From NCBI GenBank assembly GCA_963730115.1, contig CAVSQM010000009.1, positions 161,680 through 225,679 of the forward strand: 64,000 nt of DNA. The letters are read 5' to 3'. Every line of letters begins with the position of its first letter. Positions within the stretch are counted from its first letter, which is position 1. A program made the translations under genes and the position numbers. Of this stretch, positions 1 through 7,823 are shown piece by piece. A model generated the notes under the pieces. That model did no database searches, was not told where the DNA came from, and saw only the letters and a program-made list of their open reading frames with translations. This DNA comes from DASQFQ01 sp963730115. Lineage in GTDB: Bacteria; Actinomycetota; Thermoleophilia; Solirubrobacterales; Solirubrobacteraceae.

Positions 1-1914
1 CGCGCGCTGCCGCTGCTCGTGGTGCCGCTCGTCACCGTCTTCTTCGCCTACCGCGCCTACGCCACCGAGCGCCAGCGCCACGAGAGCCTCGAGTTCCTCT
101 ACGAGACGACGCGCACGCTGTCGCGCTCGCCGGAGATCGTCGTCGCGCTCGAGGGCTTGCTCGACCGCTCGCTGGAGGCGTTCCGCGCCGAGGTCGCCGA
201 GATCGTGCTGTTCCCGTCCGAGGGCAACCCGCCGCTGCGCACGACCCACGGCCCGGGCGACACCCGCGACGTCATGCAGCCGATCGACCCCGCGATCGCC
301 GACGAGCTGCGCGCGCTGGTCGACCACGACGCGCCGGTCGCGCGCGTCACCCCCGAGGCCGGCAGCGTGCGGCTCCGCCGCTACCTCGAGCAGCGCGGCG
401 TCACCCACGCGATGCTCGCCATGCTGCCCGGCGAGACGCGCGTGGTCGGCACGATGCTGCTGGCCAACCGGCCCGGCGTCGTGCGCGACTTCTCCGACGC
501 CGACCTGCGCCTGTTCGAGACGCTCGCCACCAACGCCTCGGTCGCCCTCCAGTACGACCGCCTCGAGCAGACCGTGTGGCAGCTGCGCGAGCTCCAGCGC
601 CAGCTCGAGCACCAGGCCTACCACGACTCGCTGACCGGGCTGGCGAACCGCACGCTGTTCATCGACCGCGTCGACGAGGCGCTCGCCAAGCACGATCCGA
701 CCGTCGCCGTCCTGTTCGTCGACATCGACGACTTCAAGACCGTCAACGACACGCTCGGCCACACGGTCGGCGACCAGCTGCTCGTCGCGGTCGCCGAGCG
801 CCTGTGCCACTGCGTGCGCCCGACGGACACCGTCGCCCGCTTCGGCGGCGACGAGTTCGCGGTGCTGCTCGATCGGCTCGACGGCCCGGAGGACGTCGTG
901 GTGGTCGCCGAGCGGATCCTCGCCGCGCTCGCCCAGCGCGTGCCCGCGGGGGACGAGACGGTCAGCGTCGGCGCCAGCGTCGGCATCGCCACCAACCACA
1001 AGCAGGGCATGCGCGCCGGCGAGCTGATCCGCGACGCCGACGTCGCCATGTACGACGCCAAGCAGCGCGGCAAGGGCCGCTGGGCGCGCTTCGAGCGCAG
1101 CATGCACACCGCGATCCTGCGCCGCCACGGGCTCAAGGAGCAGCTCCAGCAGGCGGTCGCCCGCGAGGAGTTCGCGGTCGAGTACCAGCCGATCGCGCGG
1201 CTCGCCAGCGGCGACGTCGTGGCCGCCGAGGCGCTCGTGCGCTGGCAGCACCCGGAGCGCGGCATCGTCGCGCCCGGCGAGTTCATCCCGCTCGCCGAGG
1301 AGACCGGGCTGATCGTCCCGATCGGCGAGTTCGTGCTCGACGAGGCCTGCCGCCGGGTCGCCGGCCGCGACGTGCGCATGCACGTGAACCTCTCCGCGGT
1401 CGAGCTCCAGCACGTCGACGTGCTCGAGCGCGTCACCTCGACGCTGCGCCGCCATCGCGTGCCGCCGCAGCAGCTCGTGCTCGAGATCACCGAGAGCGTG
1501 CTCGTCGACGTCGGGATGAGCACCACGCTGCGCGAGCTCCACCAGCTCGGCGTGCGCCTCGCGCTCGACGACTTCGGCACCGGCTACTCGTCGCTCAGCT
1601 ACCTGCGCTCGTTCCCGCTCGACGTGCTCAAGATCGCCAAGCCGTTCGTCGACGGCGTCACCGGCCGGCGCGAGGAGCGCTCGTTCGTGCGGATGATCAT
1701 CGAGCTCGCGCGCACGCTCGGGCTCGAGGTGGTGGCCGAGGGCATCGAGTCGGGCGACCAGCTCGACGTCCTGCGCGAGATGGGCTGCGACCTGGGGCAG
1801 GGCTTCCACCTGTCGCCGCCGCTCTCGACCTCGATCATCGAGGACCGGGTCCGGATCGAACGCGCGTCCAGCCACCCTGCGGGTGGCGCCGCGACGGTCC
1901 GATACCCAGCGTGA
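1..1914 (+). CDS. GAF-GGDEF-EAL cyclic-di-GMP signalling protein (5' end outside window)
   Basis: The reading frame is open from base 1, so the start lies upstream. The first codons (RALPLLVVPLVTVFF) look like the end of a membrane segment. A GAF-like sensor region follows (roughly codons 30-185). Next is a GGDEF domain with an intact FGGDEF signature near base 841 and the substrate motif VDIDDFKTVND near base 718. The EAL domain has EALVRW near base 1228, a conserved NLS, ITES, DDFGTGYSSLSYL near base 1567, and AEGIES. Both the cyclase and the phosphodiesterase signatures look intact, so this may make and/or degrade c-di-GMP at the membrane; which activity dominates cannot be read from sequence. 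It lies immediately upstream of a c-di-GMP riboswitch, so its product may be read locally. Confidence 0.93.
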   Translation, partial: RALPLLVVPLVTVFFAYRAYATERQRHESLEFLYETTRTLSRSPEIVVALEGLLDRSLEAFRAEVAEIVLFPSEGNPPLRTTHGPGDTRDVMQPIDPAIADELRALVDHDAPVARVTPEAGSVRLRRYLEQRGVTHAMLAMLPGETRVVGTMLLANRPGVVRDFSDADLRLFETLATNASVALQYDRLEQTVWQLRELQRQLEHQAYHDSLTGLANRTLFIDRVDEALAKHDPTVAVLFVDIDDFKTVNDTLGHTVGDQLLVAVAERLCHCVRPTDTVARFGGDEFAVLLDRLDGPEDVVVVAERILAALAQRVPAGDETVSVGASVGIATNHKQGMRAGELIRDADVAMYDAKQRGKGRWARFERSMHTAILRRHGLKEQLQQAVAREEFAVEYQPIARLASGDVVAAEALVRWQHPERGIVAPGEFIPLAEETGLIVPIGEFVLDEACRRVAGRDVRMHVNLSAVELQHVDVLERVTSTLRRHRVPPQQLVLEITESVLVDVGMSTTLRELHQLGVRLALDDFGTGYSSLSYLRSFPLDVLKIAKPFVDGVTGRREERSFVRMIIELARTLGLEVVAEGIESGDQLDVLREMGCDLGQGFHLSPPLSTSIIEDRVRIERASSHPAGGAATVRYPA

Positions 1915-1917
1915 GCT

Positions 1918-2003
1918 GCAGTTCGTAGGGCAAACCCGCTGCGAGGTGGGGACGCAAAGCCAGGGGCCTCCGGGATGGAGGCAGCCCAGCCGCCGGCTCT
2001 TCT
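1918..2003 (+). promoter_or_regulatory. c-di-GMP-I (GEMM) riboswitch
   Basis: The stretch has the hallmark GEMM-I layout: GGGCAAACC (1928-1936), a stem closed by a GCGA (GNRA) tetraloop at 1941-1944, the core GACGCAAAGCC (1951-1961), then a second hairpin CCTCC/GGAGG (1967-1981) and a GCAGCCCAGCC 3' strand. It sits between a GGDEF-EAL gene and a secreted protease on the same strand. A GGCTC/GAGCC hairpin at 1995-2015 follows and may be part of the expression platform. Whether ligand turns the protease on or off is not evident. The related c-GAMP-binding class cannot be excluded by eye. Confidence 0.85.
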
Positions 2004-2043
2004 CCACTCGAGCCACTTTCGCGACATGGAGGTCGCAGCGTCA

Positions 2044-3706
2044 ATGCCTCTTTCCATCCCCACCACTGTCGACCGCATGCGCTGGATGGTCGGGATCGCC
2101 GTCGTGGCGATCCTCATGGCCCTCCCCGTCGCGCTGGCAGGCTCGCGTCGCCGAGCTGCCCGTGACGCAGACCGCGCCGGTCGCCGCCGAGACGCTGCCG
2201 TCGCTGCACCCGTCGCTCGCCGCCCTGGCCGAGCGCTCGCCGCGCAAGCACGTCGAGGTGATCGTCCAGCTCGACGAGGGCATGACGCGCGCCGCCGTGG
2301 CGCCGCTCGTCCGCGAGCTGGGGGGGAAGGTCACGCGTGACCTGCACATCATCAACGCCGTCGCCGCCGAGCTGCCCGCCGCGGGCGCCGCGAAGCTCGC
2401 CTCGCGCCCCGAGGTCCGCGCGGTCTCGCCGAACGCCGCCACCAAGCCGCAGGCGATGGGCGACGGCCTGGCCACCTCGTACAACGCCTCGATCCAGACG
2501 CCGCACCTGTGGAACACCTACCGCGGCACCGGCCGCGGCGTGGGCGTGGCCGTGGTCGACACCGGCATCGCCGGCGACCTGCCCGACTTCCGCGTCTCCG
2601 CGACCGACACGCGCTCGCGCGTCATCGGCTCCGCGGTCGTCCACCCCGACGCGACCACCGCGACCGACGAGTACGGCCACGGCACGCACGTCGCGGGCAT
2701 CATCGCCGGCAACTCGAGCAACCGCGACGAGGGCGACCCGCTCAAGGGCAAGTACATGGGCGTCGCGCCGAACGCGAACCTCGTCTCGGTCAAGGTCTCC
2801 GACGACGAGGGCAACGCCACCGTCCTCGACGTGATCGCCGGCATCCAGTTCGCCGTCGACCACAAGGCCGAGTACAACATCCGCGTCCTCAACCTGTCGC
2901 TGGAGTCGACGACGGCCGAGTCCTACAAGACCGACCCGCTCGACGCCGCGGTCGAGGCCGCCTGGTTCAAGGGCATCTTCGTGGTCGCCGCCGCCGGCAA
3001 CCGCGGCCCGGGCGGCGACGCCGTCCACCACGCGCCGGGCAACGACCCGTACATCGTCACCGTCGGCGCCGTCGACGACAACGGCACCAAGGAGATCGCC
3101 GACGACGCGCCGACGACCTGGTCGAGCCGCGGCACGACGCAGGACGGCTTCGCCAAGCCCGACATCTACGCGCCGGGCGCCAAGATCGTCTCGAACCTCG
3201 CGCCGGGGTCGGAATACACGACGCTGTGCGACGAGTGCGTCACCGGCGAGGGTCAGTACATCCGCGCCGGCGGCACCTCGATGGCCGCTCCGATGGTCGC
3301 GGGCGCCGCGGCGATCGGCTTCCAGCTCGACCCGACGATGTCGCCGAACCGCGCGAAGGCGCTGCTGCGCGACTCCGACCGCGAGCTGACCGAGTCGATC
3401 GACGAGCTCAGCCTGGTCGACGCCGCCCGCCGCTTCTTCGGCGACGGCGGCCGCCTCGCCAACCAGGGCCTCGAGCCGAACGAGTACATCGACCCCGTCT
3501 CGCACGAGATCGACTACACGCGCTCGCGCTGGAGCCGCTCGCGCTGGAGCGACGCGAGCGAGCTGCTGCGCTCGCGCTGGAGCCGCTCGAGCTGGAGCAT
3601 GGTGCCGGCCGACGAGGCCGACAGCGCCGCCGCCGACCCGACGCGGTCGCGCTGGAGCCGCTCCTCCTGGAGCCGCTCGAGCTGGTCGACGAGCTGGACC
3701 AAGTAA
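2044..3706 (+). CDS. Secreted S8 (subtilisin-like) serine protease with Trp/Ser-repeat tail; one surplus base near 2140
   Basis: A signal peptide (hydrophobic run MVGIAVVAILMALPVALA) begins at ATG 2044, 11 bases after a GGAGG ribosome site. The rest of the protein is in the next frame; dropping one G near 2140 joins them as ALAARVAELPV, so I read one gene with a one-base error or true frameshift. An inhibitor-I9-like propeptide (about 2245-2440) precedes the S8 domain. The catalytic triad is visible: Asp in VVDTGI (about 2555), His in GHGTHVAG (about 2680), Ser in GGTSMAAP (about 3270), with the oxyanion Asn in AAAGN. The last 60 residues carry seven RS(R/S)WS units and no obvious LPXTG or membrane anchor. 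The c-di-GMP riboswitch lies directly upstream, which suggests control of surface or biofilm proteolysis; that is inference. Confidence 0.85.
3520..3703 (+). repeat. Tandem repeat coding RS(R/S)WS pentads
   Basis: Seven near-identical units of the type cgctcgcgctggagc occur in three groups, separated by short spacers (DASELL and a 15-residue acidic spacer). The repeats encode alternating Arg, Ser and Trp at the C-terminus of the S8 protease. The DNA similarity among units is high enough for slippage to change unit number. Confidence 0.8.
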
Positions 3707-3732
3707 AGGTTTGCCAGGGGACCGGAGAGGAC

Positions 3733-3761
3733 GGCGCGCCCGGGGATAGCCTGGGCGCGCC
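3733..3761 (+). promoter_or_regulatory. Inverted repeat enclosing the -10 box of the tocopherol cyclase-like gene
   Basis: GGCGCGCCC (3733-3741) and GGGCGCGCC (3753-3761) are perfect 9-base inverted arms. The loop contains TAGCCT (3747-3752), a plausible -10 hexamer nine bases before the GTG start at 3762. The arrangement could be an operator, a hairpin at the mRNA 5' end, or a terminator for the upstream protease gene; no T-run follows, so a terminator is less likely. Confidence 0.5.
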
Positions 3762-4658
3762 GTGACTCCGCTTGCCTGGTACCGCCGGACCGGCGCCGAC
3801 CCGCCGTTCGGCGATCCGCGCCGGGCTCACGGCACCCGCTTCGAGGGCTACTACTGGCGGCTCACGGGCCCCGATCGCGTGACGATCGTGTTGTGCGGCG
3901 TCTGCCGCGACGCGACCGGGCCGTGGGCGATCGTCGCGCTCGCCTCGTCCGACGGCATGGTGCGCAGCCGCCTCGAACCTCTCGCCGACGTCTCGTTCAG
4001 CGGGCTCGAGGTCCGCGCGGGCTCGTCCCTCTCCGCTTCCGCGGCCTCGTTGCGCGTCGACCTGGGGCCGGATGCCCGGCTCGAACTGCGCTTCGAGGGA
4101 AGGCGCGAATGGGGCGGGGTGTTCGGGGGGATCGGGCCGGCGCAGGTCGTGCCCGGGCTGCCGCAGTACTGGCATCCGTGGCTGCTCGGGGGCCGCGTCG
4201 TGGGGTCCGGGTGGGATGGCGCTGCGGTCTACGCCGAGAAGAACTGGGGCCCGCGCTTCACCGAGCACTGGTGGTGGGGGCAGGCGCAGGGCTTCCCGGG
4301 CGCCGACGCCTGCGTGGCCTTCGCCGGCGGCCGGGTGCTGGGCGGCGCGCCGACGTCGGTGGTCGCGCGCGTGGAGGACCGGGTGCTCCGGCTCGCGCCG
4401 CCGCTCGCGCGGATGGCGACCGCGGTCGGGGAGACGGGCTGGCGCGTGCGTGGGCGGTCGCCGCGCTGGACTGTGGAGCTCGAGGGCTCGGCGGCGGGCG
4501 CTCCGGCGGTCCTCCCGGTCCCGGTCGTCGCGGAGCGTCGTGTGGAGGACCGGTCGCAGCAGTACCTGGCGGGGTCGCTGGACGTGCGCATATGGCGGAG
4601 CGGTCGGCTGTACTTCGCGGGCGAGTCTGAGCTCGCCGGGCTCGAGCGCTGGATCTAG
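3762..4658 (+). CDS. Tocopherol cyclase family protein
   Basis: The 298-residue protein matches the tocopherol cyclase (VTE1) family by several signatures: FEGYYWRL near the N-terminus, QYWHPWLLGGRV, the AEKNWG motif followed by FTEHWWWGQAQGF, and VAFAGGRV. In plants and cyanobacteria this enzyme closes the chromanol ring of tocopherols. No signal peptide or membrane segment is evident. The start is GTG, with a TAGCCT -10 box nine bases upstream and no clear ribosome site, consistent with a leaderless message. The prenyltransferase and methyltransferase steps of the same pathway lie about 0.6-1.4 kb downstream, separated by one opposite-strand gene. Members outside phototrophs are poorly characterised, so cyclase activity is inferred from family and context. 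Confidence 0.82.
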   Translation: MTPLAWYRRTGADPPFGDPRRAHGTRFEGYYWRLTGPDRVTIVLCGVCRDATGPWAIVALASSDGMVRSRLEPLADVSFSGLEVRAGSSLSASAASLRVDLGPDARLELRFEGRREWGGVFGGIGPAQVVPGLPQYWHPWLLGGRVVGSGWDGAAVYAEKNWGPRFTEHWWWGQAQGFPGADACVAFAGGRVLGGAPTSVVARVEDRVLRLAPPLARMATAVGETGWRVRGRSPRWTVELEGSAAGAPAVLPVPVVAERRVEDRSQQYLAGSLDVRIWRSGRLYFAGESELAGLERWI

Positions 4659-4668
4659 GCAGCGACGC

Positions 4669-5230
4669 CTACGTGCGCCCCTCCGCCCGCCGTACCGCGA
4701 CCGTCAGCGGCTCGGCCCCCACCAGGCGCTCGAACGGCCCGATCACGGTCCAGAGCGCCTTCAGCCGCACGCGCGCGGTGGCATCGACCGGATCCACGCG
4801 GGCCTCGCTCACCAGCTCCGAGCCGCCGTTGGGCAGCGGCGCCGCCCAGTGCGCGAACAGGACCCGGACGGTGCCGCGCTCGTCCCACTCGCGGAAGTCG
4901 GCGGGCCCGCTGAGCCGGGGGTAGTCGCGCGTCAAGCGTCCAGATCCGCCCGCACAGGCCGGATACCGACCACGTCTCGCCCGCGTCCAGCAGCGTGAAC
5001 GGCTCGGTGCGGAACAGCTCGTCGTAGGTCTGGCCGTGGACGACGCCGGGGATCCGCCAGCGCACGAGGCGCTCGAGCGCGCGCGTGTCCGAGAGCCGGA
5101 CTCCGCGGGCGGCCTCCCACAGCGCCTCCGGCGCGGCGGCCGCCTTGCGGCGATGATGGGTCCGCACGGCCGGGTCGGCGATCCAGTCGTCCAGGCGGTC
5201 GTTTGCTGTGTACGGTGAGGTGCGGGGCAT
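4669..5230 (-). CDS. SRPBCC-like protein of unknown function; one surplus base near 4934
   Basis: Two overlapping frames join into one about 186-residue protein if one base of the AA at 4934-4935 is dropped (junction reads GRIWTLTRDYP). Visible blocks are YTANDRLDDWIADP, RLVRWRIPG, TWSVSGLCGRIWT and, after the junction, DYPRLSGPADFREWDE and GTVRVLFAHW. The pattern resembles SRPBCC/polyketide-cyclase-fold proteins, which bind hydrophobic ligands. Its ATG (5230-5228) overlaps the ATG of the divergent methyltransferase inside GCATGC. It lies in the middle of the tocopherol-type cluster, so a role in handling prenylated quinols is possible but unproven. Confidence 0.6.
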
Positions 5231-6032
5231 GCGGCTGATCCAGCACAAGAAGGAGGCGTACTGGTTCTACCGCTTCCTCTCGACGGGCTACGACCGGTGG
5301 GTCAATCCGCTGTTCTGGACCTCGGCCATGCGGTCGGAGGCCCTGCGCGCGGCCCGGCTCGACGAGCGGACGCTGGAAGTCCTGGACGCCGGTGCGGGTA
5401 CGGGCTTCACGACCGAGGGGATCGTCGCGGCGATCGATCGCGAGCGCGTGACGATGCTCGACCAGAGCCCGCACCAGCTCGCCCGCGCGGAGGCCAAGCC
5501 GGAGCTGGCCGGCGTGCGCAAGCTGCAGGGCGACGCCGAGGCGCTGCCGTTCGAGACCGATCGCTTCGACCGCTACGTGTCGGCCGGCTCGATCGAGTAC
5601 TGGCCGGCGCCCGAGCGGGGGATCGCCGAGGCGTACCGGGTGCTCAAGCCGGACGGGATCGCGCTCGTGATCGGGCCGGTGCCGCCGGGCCACCGCCTGC
5701 TGCGGTGGCTCGCCGAGCTGTGGATGCTGTTCCCGACCGAGGCGCAGTACCGCGAGTGGTTCGCGCAGGCCGGCTTCGAGGACGTCGCGCTCGAGGCGGT
5801 GGCGCCGGAGTGGTACCGCGACCCGCGCTCGAAGTACGCGGTCGCGGTCAGCGGGCGCAAGCCGCGCGCGGGCGCGTCGCCGCTGGCGATCGCGGGCGCG
5901 GTCGAGGACGTGCGCGAGCCGATGGGCTGGAGGCGGCGGGTGGTGTTCGCCGGGCGCTTCCTCCTCGGCTCGCTGGCCGGCTTCGTGTTCGTGCCGGTCG
6001 GAGCCGTGCTGTCGCTGCGGCGGCGGCGATGA
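5229..6032 (+). CDS. Plant-type 2-methyl-6-phytyl-1,4-benzoquinol methyltransferase (VTE3-like)
   Basis: An S-adenosylmethionine-dependent methyltransferase with motif I DAGAGTGFTT. It strongly resembles the plant VTE3 enzyme rather than generic UbiE: shared blocks include IQHKKEAYWFYRFLS at the N-terminus, TMLDQSPHQLARA, GDAEALPF, DRYVSAGSIEYWP, EAYRVLKPDG, ELWMLFPTE and EWYRDPR. The C-terminus carries a hydrophobic segment (AGRFLLGSLAGFVFVPVG) comparable to the membrane anchor of the plant protein. I prefer ATG 5229, with GGTGAGG upstream and homology beginning at once; GTG 5208 is possible. It overlaps the downstream prenyltransferase by ATGA, so the two are probably cotranslated. Expected reaction: ring methylation of a prenylated hydroquinone. 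Confidence 0.87.
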   Translation: MRLIQHKKEAYWFYRFLSTGYDRWVNPLFWTSAMRSEALRAARLDERTLEVLDAGAGTGFTTEGIVAAIDRERVTMLDQSPHQLARAEAKPELAGVRKLQGDAEALPFETDRFDRYVSAGSIEYWPAPERGIAEAYRVLKPDGIALVIGPVPPGHRLLRWLAELWMLFPTEAQYREWFAQAGFEDVALEAVAPEWYRDPRSKYAVAVSGRKPRAGASPLAIAGAVEDVREPMGWRRRVVFAGRFLLGSLAGFVFVPVGAVLSLRRRR

Positions 6033-6967
6033 CCGGGCGCGCGGTCGCGCTGCCGGCGGTCCGGCCGCTCGGCGCGCTGTGGCGCTTCTCGCGCCCGCAC
6101 ACGATCATCGGCACGACCGTCAGCATCGTCGCGCTCTACCTGATCGCGGTCGCCACGATCCCCGGGCTGACGGTCGGCGGCGGGCTGTGGGACCTGTGGT
6201 GGACGCTGGTCGCCGGGCTCGCGGTCAACGTCTACATCGTCGGCATCAACCAGATCGAGGACGTGGAGATCGACCGCGTCAACAAGCCGTTCCTGCCGCT
6301 CGCGTCGGGGGAGATGACCCACGAGTACGCGCGGGCGGTGGTGGTGGTGACCGCCGGGCTGGCGATCGTGCTGGCGGTCACGCAGGGCGTCGAGGAGACG
6401 GTGGCGGTGCTCGTCGGGCTCGCGGTCGGCACGGCCTACTCGACCCCGCCGCTGCGGCTCAAGCGCTTCGCCGCCGCCGCCTCGATCTGCATCGCGGGCG
6501 TGCGCGCGGTCGTGGTCAACCTCGGCGTCTACGGGCACTTCTCGCTCGCCCTGGGCCCGGACGGGACGGTCGCGATCCCCGCCGCCGTGTGGGCGCTGAC
6601 CATCGTCGTGCTGCCGTTCTCGTTCGCGATCGCGATCCTCAAGGACGTCCCCGACGCCGAGGGCGACCGCCGCTTCCGGATCATGACCTTCACCGTGCGG
6701 GTCGGCGGGGCGAAGGTGCTGCGCGCCGGGCTCGCGGCGCTGGTCCTCGCCTACGTCGGGATGGCGGTGCTCGGGCCGCTGCTGATCCCGGAGGCGGACC
6801 CGGTGGTGCTGGCCGGCGGGCACCTGGCGGCGCTCGCGCTGCTGGTCGGCTGGGCGCGCGCGGCGGACCCGGACGACCCCGCCGTGTTCACGCGCTTCTA
6901 CATGCGCGTCTGGAAGCTGTTCTTCCTCGAGTACGCGCTGGTCGCCGCCGCCTGCCTGGCCGGCTAG
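6029..6967 (+). CDS. UbiA-family homogentisate phytyl/prenyltransferase
   Basis: A 312-residue integral membrane prenyltransferase with about nine hydrophobic segments. The first Asp-rich motif is NQIEDVEIDRVNKPFLPL, characteristic of homogentisate phytyltransferases (VTE2/HPT), and the second is KDVPDAEGDR. Other family blocks are RFSRPHTIIGT near the N-terminus and GTAYSTPPLRLKR. It would condense homogentisate with a prenyl diphosphate, the committed step of tocopherol or tocotrienol synthesis, upstream of the methyltransferase and cyclase coded alongside. Its ATG overlaps the methyltransferase stop (ATGA). Its TAG stop shares CTAG with the stop of the convergent PRC-barrel gene. A close alternative is a plastoquinone- or menaquinone-type prenyltransferase, but the PFLPLASGE block and the neighbours favour homogentisate. 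Confidence 0.88.
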   Translation: MTGRAVALPAVRPLGALWRFSRPHTIIGTTVSIVALYLIAVATIPGLTVGGGLWDLWWTLVAGLAVNVYIVGINQIEDVEIDRVNKPFLPLASGEMTHEYARAVVVVTAGLAIVLAVTQGVEETVAVLVGLAVGTAYSTPPLRLKRFAAAASICIAGVRAVVVNLGVYGHFSLALGPDGTVAIPAAVWALTIVVLPFSFAIAILKDVPDAEGDRRFRIMTFTVRVGGAKVLRAGLAALVLAYVGMAVLGPLLIPEADPVVLAGGHLAALALLVGWARAADPDDPAVFTRFYMRVWKLFFLEYALVAAACLAG

Positions 6968-7687
6968 CGCCGTTTGCGCCAGGCCAGGACGGCGATCAGG
7001 CCGGCGATCGCGCCGGCGATCGTCGCTGGGATCGCGATGCGCAGCTTCGACCTCCGCTGCTCGAGCTCCTCGCGCGCCTGGAAGCCGCCCTCGGGCGGGA
7101 TGACATGTGGCTCGGCGGGCGGGAGCGGGGAGGGCGTGGCGTGGCTGAGGTTGCGCGGTGACATGTCCGACGGATCGGACTTGGAGGAGGCCGCAGGATC
7201 GGCCGTGGCGGTGCTCGTGGCCGGCCGCCGCGGCTTGCTCCGCGCCGGCCGCCTCGTCGGCCTCGGGCGCGGCCACCGGCGCGCCGACGTACTTGCGCAG
7301 CCGCGGCTTCTCCTCCTGCTCGGCGCTCGCGCCCTCTGGCAGGACCGTCGAGGACTCCTCGCGCGAGTAGTCGAGGCCGTAGTGCTCGTAGAGCCGCTTC
7401 TCGTCGGCCACGCTGAGCGTCTCGCCGACGTCCACGCGCGGCGCGCCCGCGACGCGGTCGGCGGCCTGCCCGACGCGGATCGACTGCTCCTCGACCGTCG
7501 CGCCGGCCAGCGGCACGAACACCTCGCCGTCGTCGAGCTTGACCAGCACCCACTCGGGCACGCCGCTCGCCTCGTCGAGGAAGATCACCTCGACGGCGCC
7601 GAGACGGTCACCGTCGGGGCCGAGGACGTCGCGGCCGGACCAGGCGCCGAAGTCCTCGAAGTCGCGCTGTGTCGGAAGCTCGGTCAT
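6964..7687 (-). CDS. PRC-barrel domain membrane protein; one surplus base near 7202
   Basis: The N-terminal half is a PRC-barrel (FGAWSGRDVLGPDGDRLGAV, then VLVKLDDGEVFVPL), a fold often found in photosynthetic reaction-centre H subunits and RNA- or stress-related proteins. The original frame then runs on without stop deep into antisense sequence. Dropping one C near 7202 instead joins it to DPAASSKSDPSDMSPRN and a C-terminal membrane segment (IAIPATIAGAIAGLIAVLAW) ending KRR. The result is an about 240-residue tail-anchored protein. Its TAG stop shares CTAG (6964-6967) with the prenyltransferase stop. The position next to tocopherol genes may be chance. Confidence 0.7.
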
Positions 7688-7823
7688 CGGTCCCTGCCTA
7701 CCGGGCTTGCACCTCCCTCAAACCACCCAGCCGCCTTGAGATCACTCCGCTCAAGCTGGACGGATGGTCATCTCTCGACCCCCAACCGACTATCGCGCCG
7801 ACGATCGGGTACGGCTCCATTAA

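Noticed and set aside
2114..3505. Minus-strand frame antisense to the subtilase
   Set aside because: Val/Asp/Arg-rich shadow of the protease codon pattern; no start signal or motif.
3520..3703. CRISPR-like regular repeats
   Set aside because: Units are contiguous coding repeats in frame with the protease, with no unique spacers and no cas genes.
5573..6960. Continuation of the PRC-barrel frame antisense to the tocopherol-type genes
   Set aside because: The protein becomes low-complexity after 7202, whereas one base removed gives a sensible membrane tail and stop at 6964.
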